NCBI GenBank assembly: GCA_037042915.1
Contig: CM073201.1
Span: 1,674,001-1,738,000, forward strand
Direction of reading: 5' to 3'
DNA from: Auricularia sp. M13
Lineage: Eukaryota > Basidiomycota > Agaricomycetes > Auriculariales > Auriculariaceae
Length of the DNA stretch: 64,000 nucleotides
The notes beneath the pieces are model-generated. The model saw nothing but the letters and a program-made list of their open reading frames with translations, was not told where the DNA came from and made no database searches. Both the position numbers and the translations under genes were made by a program. Within the stretch, counting starts at the first letter, position 1. The number at the start of each line of letters is the position of its first letter. Below are positions 57,945-64,000 of this stretch, piece by piece.

Positions 57945-58436
57945 CAGTGCTTTGCATAAGAAAGTGGAATCTCCGAAATTTTTTCGTCGGTCGGGCCCGA
58001 CCGAAGACTCCGACTTGCTCCGCTCCTCCACTCACTGGAGCCGTCGGCACTCACTCGCAGCCCCTTTCGGAGGGCGCGCTGTGCTCCTTTTGACATATAA
58101 TAATGCCCAGATTACCACTTGCATGAAGACCGTGCGTTCTAGGCGATAGGTATTCAGTCGCCAGCTGGCGGGGCAGTTCTCCATCGGAAAATACCGACTT
58201 CCGAGTCCCGGCCGTTCCGTTTCTGCGTACCATTCTCAACAGACCACCCGCTGGGAACCTCCCAAACACTTTCAATCTTCATATATGTGTGTCTAGGGTA
58301 TACCAGATGCACCCTGTACTGTTTCCTGCGCGAAATACATATTTTGCAGGCTGTCGCACCCAGCCGAGCGGAGTGTTCGGTCGGGCCCGACCGACGAAAA
58401 AATTTCGGAGATTCCACTTTCTTATGCAAAGCACTG
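57945..58436. mobile_element. Tc1/mariner-type MITE with perfect 60-bp terminal inverted repeats
   Basis: Arms 57945-58004 and 58377-58436 match at all 60 positions. They start CAGTGCTTTGCATAAG and are flanked by TA on both sides (57943-57944 and 58437-58438), the target duplication of the Tc1/mariner superfamily, whose termini often begin CAGT. Each arm ends in the 18-bp perfect palindrome TCGGTCGGGCCCGACCGA. The 372-bp interior shows no transposase. At the left end the 14-bp unit TACAGTGCTTTGCA is tandemly duplicated (57929-57942), which might be a slip or a second nested insertion. Identical arms suggest a recent insertion. Confidence 0.8.
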
Positions 58437-58965
58437 TAGTCTAGTCTCACTTGCACCCGGTTTGATGGAGGTCCCGGTTCGCGGAAAGGTCCGGTGAACC
58501 TTATATCTCGACCCACTCGAATGTACGCTCCTCCAGACATACCTACTGATTTGTACGTGGGAAATGTCAAGAAAGATTACATGTGCCTCGATATCCTGGA
58601 AATTGTGCTGAAATGGCTGTGTCAAGTGTCTCCGGCAAGTCGGCTCATCCGTTAAGTCCGGAGCGGGCCAGCAATCTCTACCCACCTCCAATTGCTCTCG
58701 ACACTGGACCCAATCAAATTTTTATATAAACTCTGTATAAAGGAATCAAAAAATATTGTCCTATTCAGAATCAGCTGATCCCAGCTCCCAAGGCTGCAAA
58801 GCTTTCCGGGTAGAAATAAGGTTCAGCGGTAATGGCCGAACCGGGACCTCCAGTCTGGCGCTCGCAAGTCGGAGCAGACTCTACATCACGGATCGAGTTT
58901 CATCCGTCCTAGAGTCTGCAACGGAGACTAGTGTCGGATGGTATCGCAAGTTGAACGACCTCATA
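58437..58965. other. Spacer between the MITE and Hsp20 remnant 2
   Basis: About 530 bp with no recognised gene; a plus-strand frame from 58756 runs into the Hsp20 remnant but lacks chaperone features upstream of it. No further terminal repeats were found. Confidence 0.35.
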
Positions 58966-59124
58966 CGGCTACGTCGTGCGCGAGTGGCGCCAAAGTGGCG
59001 GTCTGTGGCGCTCCGGCAAATTCTCGCGCGCGCTGCAGCTACCCGCGGGCGTCGGCGCCGAGCATCCGCTGCGCTCAATTGATTGTGACCTGAGCCAAGG
59101 CGACTCCAGAGCAACAGGCGACAT
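58966..59124 (+). pseudogene. Degenerate Hsp20 fragment (copy 2)
   Basis: Nucleotide similarity to copy 1 (2047-2292) is clear over about 150 bp: GGCTACGTC…TGC…CGAG, then TCCGGCAA.TTCTCGCGCGCG, and the downstream AAGGCGACTCCAGAGCA. Translated pieces (SGKFSRALQLPAG) show the alpha-crystallin signature. An extra segment of about 20 bp at 58989-59009, apparently a local duplication of GTGGCG, and later small deletions break the frame, so it is not functional. It lies downstream of U2 copy 2 in the same order and orientation as copy 1 relative to its U2. Confidence 0.7.
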
Positions 59125-59242
59125 GGATCTCCATTGATTTACCATCCAGCCTAATTATTGAGCAATCTATCATGTAGTTCTAACTTACCGCCTGTATTCC
59201 GAACATACAAGCGGGGGAAATTTTCTGCATACCAGTATCTAT

Positions 59243-60431
59243 TCAAGAAAGCAATTGACAGATCGGTCCACTGTGCGTAGGCAAAGATAACGGAGTCGGC
59301 GGCACAGCGCAGACTGGATGTGTTGACCCCAGCGAGCCTATGAACCCGCCCTGTTCCCATCCTTGCACAATTTCTCGTGCGCGACGATCTACCCAACGAT
59401 CATTTCCCCAGAAACCCCAGCCAGCCATAAATCTATACCAATCTACAATGGCCAATTCCCACTGTTGGATAAACATCTCATAGGTATATGTGACCACGTC
59501 GGTGCGGGAGGCTAGTCCAGCCTGGAGTGCGTCGAAATAGAGGCGCAGTAGTGTGGTTTCTCCGTTCGTGCGCAATAGGCGCTCCTCGATGCTGGTCCCC
59601 AGAAAATACACCAAATCGAGTGTGGGAGGTCCTGCACCAACATACTGGAAATCCACGAAAGCACATGTGCCTTGAGGGGAGAACAGGATGTTCTCTCCTT
59701 TGGCATCCCCATGGAGCAGTGTCGATCGACCAGCAGCCCTCTCAGCCGCGAGTGCCACGTTGATCTAATGCATGCTGTTCAATGCGGGCGCCGAAAGACG
59801 AGTAGTAACTGACCTTCTCAGCCCAGTGTACCACGAACCCGCTGTCACTACCATCTTCAACCTCTGCAAGCTCATCTCGGCGAGTATCGAGATACCAATA
59901 TGTGCCTTGCTGCCAGACTCCTTGAACGTGTAAATCCGAGTCGCCAGATTGCCCTTCGGCCGGAGGGGGGACAAGACCAACTTCGCCCCAGAAAGTCGAA
60001 TGAAAGCCAGCAAGCCAGCGCAATACAGCGGACGTGTCATCAATACCAAGGCCGTCATAGGCTGGACGCGGGAACTTTTCAGCAAGATCATCGAGTAGGA
60101 GTGTCCCTTGTGAAGTAACTGGATGGCTCGCTGCGACAGCGACGGTAGTTGGCAGACGAGTTGCGAGTTGCTGATAGAAATATCGCTCCACGGCGTAGGA
60201 GATGAGTTTCCGCGCATGTGAGAGAGATGTGTGATCAGCATGCGGCGCGTGGATGTGCTTCAGTATAAAGGATTTTTATTCGTCATTGAGACGCGCGGTA
60301 AGGCGGTGGATATGCCCGTATGAAGACCAGAGGATAGCAATTCGTGTGCTTGAAAGCAATTCGATTCCGGAGGGCAACAGCGTAGCCAGGGCGGGATCGG
60401 CTATTGTGCGCTGTAATCTTCTTCCACCCAT
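59243..60431 (-). pseudogene. APH/CHK-like phosphotransferase with an in-frame stop
   Basis: From the ATG at 60431 the frame reads LPSGIELLSSTRIAILW, SSYGHIHRLTARLNDE, then TAA at 60276-60278, and continues in the same frame with KSFILKHIHAPHADHTSLSH, ARKLISYAVERYFYQQLATR, GTLLLDDLAEKFPRPAYDG, AVLRWLAGFHSTFWGE. After a 49-nt intron (59765-59813) come LLHGDAKGENILFSPQGTCA (the catalytic HGD..xxN motif) and FVDFQYVGAGPPTLDLVYFL (the metal-binding DFQ/D motif), and then YEMFIQQWELAIVDWYRFM. This is the phosphotransferase fold of choline/ecdysteroid-type kinases and aminoglycoside phosphotransferases; the substrate is unknown. The lesion separates the first 51 codons from the catalytic part. Everything else looks intact, so the mutation is recent, an assembly error, or the start lies downstream. 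Confidence 0.72.
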
Positions 60432-60555
60432 GGATATGGTTCTTGACGGTCGACTGCTCAGAGAGCCCGATGTGCTGGCCCGAGGCTGCTGACAAGACGC
60501 GTATCCGGCAACTTGCGGACTTCAACCACGAGTTGAACATCGGCTTCATGCATCC

Positions 60556-63043
60556 ATGTCGCAAGCGAGCGAGTCGCTGCTAAAACGACTTGCAGGCCCT
60601 TCCGTCACCAAAGCGGGCCTTGCTACAGACCAAAGCGCCATCAACGCGATTATTGCCGAGGTATCCAAAGGCAGCAAGTTCTACGAGGTGCGTCCAGCCA
60701 CAATCATATACACTAGACTCACAGGCTCTTCCCCAGAACGAGAAACGCAAAGACCAGGCTGTCACAGAGAAGATTGAAAGGATACACAAAGAACGCGATG
60801 AACTGTTGAAGTATGCCAACCTTCGTATGTGCCGCCAGAATGCGGGTGTCGGCTTCCAACTCTTCTCCCACAGAGCGAATCGAGCATCAGGTCGATAGTA
60901 TAGTAAGCGTATGCGCCATATCCCGTGTTCAATATACTAATGTAAGTCGGACAGATCGCAGAGCTCGAAGCCAGCCGCGACCTGTCGCAGTACATCGTAC
61001 ACTTGTTCGTCCATGAACGAATCATCTATCGTATCGTTAAATCCTTCCTTCAGCGACATGGACAGTTTCTTCGCCTCGGTTGAGATTTTGCTCGACCCTT
61101 CTCTGAAGGACAAGGCATTCGTCGTCGGTGGAAGTGTCGTCAGTACCGCTTCGTATGCAGCGCGCAAGTTCGGTGTGCGGTCTGGAATGGCCAGTGAGTC
61201 TGTCAGCGCAGACTGTGACAAACGACTCACCACCGAGCTCAGCTTTCGTTGCTCAGAAGCTGTGTCCACAGCTCATTTGCATCCACCAAAATCACGACAG
61301 ATACTCGACCGTCTCTAAGCAAATAATGGGCATAATACGCAATTATGACCCGGAGATGTGCGTGGCTGGCTGTGACGAGGGCTATTTGAACATCACCGCC
61401 TTTTGCAACGAGAACAAGTTGGCCCCCGATGACTGTGTGGCGCAAATGCGCCAGGAAGTCTTTGAGGCAACAAAGCTCACTGTGTCTGCGGGCATTGCGC
61501 CGAACATGGTGTGTGCCTTTTAAGCCTCAAGTTCGTCTATGCGTACTCACAGCCTGCAGACTCTAGCGAAGGTGCGAACAATACCGCTCCGCAGGCTTAA
61601 GTGCTGACAGTCGTAGATATGTTCGGACAAGAATAAGCCGAACGGCCAGTTCCACCTGCCGTTCGAGAGAGAGAAGATCATTGAGTTCATGCATGATCTT
61701 CCGATTCGCAAGGTAAATAACTGGTCACCTGCATTGTTCATTTGTGCACCTTTCTCTGTGCAGGTTCCAGGAGTTGGACGGGTTCAAGAACGCATGCTGG
61801 ATTCCATTGGTATCAGGGTATGTCATTCTTTTGACCGCGGGCCACAAAGCTGAGGCCTTGGCGCAAGACGTGCGGAGATGTGTACACCCATCGCGCCACC
61901 ATCTATCTTCTCGGAAAACATTTTTCACTGGACTACCTACTACATGCCTACCTTGGGCTTGGGTCCACAACAGTGCAGCCCGGTGTGAGGGAGGAGCGCA
62001 AGAGCGTCGGCGTCGAGCGCACTTTTAATCCCATATCGGACCAAGATCAGCTCGTTGCTAAGCTCAAGGACATCGCACGGGCGCTTGAGGAGGATCTCGA
62101 ATACGGCGGATGGAGCGGCAAGACGGTCACGCTCAAATATAAACTCGATACCTTTCAGAGCTTCACACGGGCCAAGAGTTGTTCGCGTTACATAAATAAG
62201 AAGGAAGATCTCTTCGCCGTGCGTTGCAATTCTATGTGCGCCTCCCGGTACTGACAAAATACTGTGCGTAGATTGCCAAGGACCTGTTACTCGCGGAGAT
62301 GCCGCTATGCATTCGGCTTATTGGCATCCGGGTGACCAACCTCAAGGATTTGAAGATCGCTGAGAATAGCGGTATCAAACGCGTATGTTTGACGTTTATC
62401 TTTATTGCATGATTATTCACATACTGGAATGGTTGAACCCATACAGTTCCTGAAACATGCGCCCGATTCACCCAAGAAGAAACGCAAACTATCCCACGAA
62501 GAGGACCACGGGATTGCGAACTCGCATATTCGTGATACAAAGGCCGACGAATTATCTCTTGGCTTGTCTTTACATAGGCAGGCGGGAGACGACGCCACTT
62601 CTCACGCCGATAAACCTGGTCTTCAACGAGCAGCGAGTCACGAACCGACCGGCTCTCAGCCCGATCCAGCTGTCGGCGCTATCTCCGCAAAACCAGCATC
62701 GACCGCGGGCGGACTATCGAGAAACGTTCCGATATTTTCGCCCATTCCGCGGCCCAACGATAAGCCCAAAGCCAGGGTCAAGCTAAAGGAGACACCGGAC
62801 AAGCATGCGGAGAAGCACGAGTGCCCAGTCTGCGGTTCCGTGCTGGAGACCGACAATGACGGATTGAACGCGCACGTCGACTACTGTCTTTCGCGCGGGG
62901 CGATCAAGGAGCTTGCCAATTGCGATGCCAAGGTTTCGCAAGGAAAGGCGACGATCCCGGGAAGCAAGTCTACTGGAGGAGAGAAGATAGTACGTACGTG
63001 GGATAGCGTCTTCAAGCCGGTTGCGAGGAAGAAGGCGAGGTGA
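60556..63043 (+). CDS. DINB1: DNA polymerase kappa (Y-family translesion polymerase)
   Basis: The start [20 protein letters not shown] carries the N-clasp typical of Pol kappa: [50 protein letters not shown]. The catalytic core follows: [17 protein letters not shown] (first metal-binding Asp), [39 protein letters not shown] (Asp-Glu pair), [40 protein letters not shown], and the little-finger region [20 protein letters not shown]. The C-terminus has one UBZ4-type zinc finger ([20 protein letters not shown] with DYC) and a basic end ([11 protein letters not shown]). Role: bypass of bulky minor-groove lesions, recruited by ubiquitinated PCNA. About ten short introns. It shares a 124-bp divergent promoter with the APH-like gene. 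Confidence 0.92.
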
Positions 63044-64000
63044 AGCACCTATCTATTTGCACCGTTTTTATACTTCTGTTGGCCTCGTATTCGGATTTAC
63101 TGGATGCATTTGCACGCGTGTACCTATAGCATCACTGTAGTATTAGCACAACATTCAGGAGGGTCATTGTGGTCAGTTCGTGTTAGTTCTCGTCGAACCG
63201 ACCCCTTCGCTTGGCAAGTGCATGCTGGCGTGTGACACCTGGACGTCCGTACAGGTGAAGACGGCCGACATGTCAATGCACTCCGTGGATTCATTTACGA
63301 ACGCGAGATTGCGATACAAAGGCAGGGCTGAACTTCAATTCGAGATGTCTGTGCAGGGTCTAGCCAATGAAAATCATTATGTAGCTACAACCTGGACTTG
63401 ACGTCGCGCACATCCCCTTGGCAGTTGATAGAGCAGGCTCAGAAAATGCATGTGTGGCGCCGCGCTCTGGCCGGGGCCCGCCATTCGCGGGCGAAGAAGA
63501 CCGTCTGGCGCTTTCAATTTCCTACTTGGCGCATAAACGGACCGGTCGTGAGCTCTGCTAAGCTGAAAAACAGCGGAGCGCGAGGGACTCGAATGGGAGC
63601 AATCATCCAGTCAGGATCGACGATCGAGATCATGGGCGTGCAAAAACACCGGGCATCAAACCCAAAAGGGAATCGTGAATGTGGCTGTGTAGCGCCCTTT
63701 CCGAATTTCAAATCCGAGGTCGCTCGTGTGCGATTCCGGAGAATGCTCATCGTAGGCCCTCCGTTCAGGAGACGCGACAGGTGTCGTGACTTACATGCTA
63801 GGATACAGTACTCCCGACAGCGGTGAGAAGTTCAGTGCCATATGGCCAATCGCTTCGTGTCCTTTGCCGCGCGCCTGGCTAGCGGCGAGTAGACCAATTA
63901 CGCACACGGAGTGTCGTCTATCGCAGCGCGGTGCAAGGGTTCAGCGTGTAATGTTGAAGATTTCTGCGTCATCCACTCCCAGGAGGACATGACGAGGCAA
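63044..64000. other. Terminal region, no gene recognised
   Basis: About 950 bp after the Pol kappa stop. Overlapping frames exist on both strands (for example 63398-63826 plus and 63514-63750 minus). None shows a known motif, and splice-like sites are not decisive. It could hold the end of a gene that continues past the window. Confidence 0.35.

Overview
The window is nuclear DNA from a basidiomycete fungus, most likely an Agaricomycete. Genes are dense, on both strands, and cut by many introns of about 45-60 nt with GT/GC...AG ends and CTNAY-like branch points. It carries fungal-only families (complex I 21 kDa subunit, UPF0643, a Pleurotus POIA1-like protease inhibitor, a basidiomycete-type multi-pass membrane protein). 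Protein products below come from reading spliced frames by eye; exon edges and some starts are approximate.

Layout. 0-2 kb: 5' part of a mitochondrial-looking gene (-) and a divergent Tat-SF1/CUS2 splicing factor (+). 2.0-4.8 kb: repeat-rich island with an Hsp20 remnant, nested inverted repeats and a U2 snRNA gene (-). 5.1-20.8 kb: (+) REC8/RAD21 kleisin, a PH-domain protein, glutamate-cysteine ligase, a GYP5-type TBC RabGAP and an ABC1/ADCK1-type mitochondrial kinase. 20.8-30.3 kb: SUB1/PC4 (-), RAD16 (+) and Mei2 (-). 30.3-34.0 kb: gene-poor, with one candidate unannotated gene ending at 32251. 34.0-39.5 kb: SSU1-like sulfite pump (-), mitochondrial ribosomal bS6m (+), HAD hydrolase (-) and an Ala/Pro-rich protein (+). 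40-56.4 kb: POIA1-like inhibitor, Tudor-SN, membrane protein, MET2, type II PI4-kinase, an unknown, UPF0643 (-), complex I 21 kDa subunit and an old yellow enzyme. 56.6-59.1 kb: second island with a second U2 gene (+), two inverted-repeat elements and a second Hsp20 remnant. 59.2-63.0 kb: an APH-like kinase with a premature stop (-) and DNA polymerase kappa (+).

The most striking structure is symmetry. The pair U2 plus downstream Hsp20 remnant occurs twice, in inverted orientation, flanking about 52 kb of ordinary genes. The two U2 genes are nearly identical, while the DNA between U2 and Hsp20 is filled with different inverted-repeat elements in each island. A second theme is unusual splicing: six introns need GC donors to keep conserved reading frames, and there are micro-exons of 11 nt (REC8), 12 and 6 nt (SUB1) and apparently 3 nt (RAD16).

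Most genes are unrelated housekeeping functions, so no biosynthetic cluster is proposed. Loose functional echoes are meiosis (REC8, Mei2), DNA repair/tolerance (RAD16, Pol kappa) and sulfur metabolism (glutamate-cysteine ligase, MET2, SSU1). Several genes show apparent one-base frame changes that may be assembly errors or real lesions.
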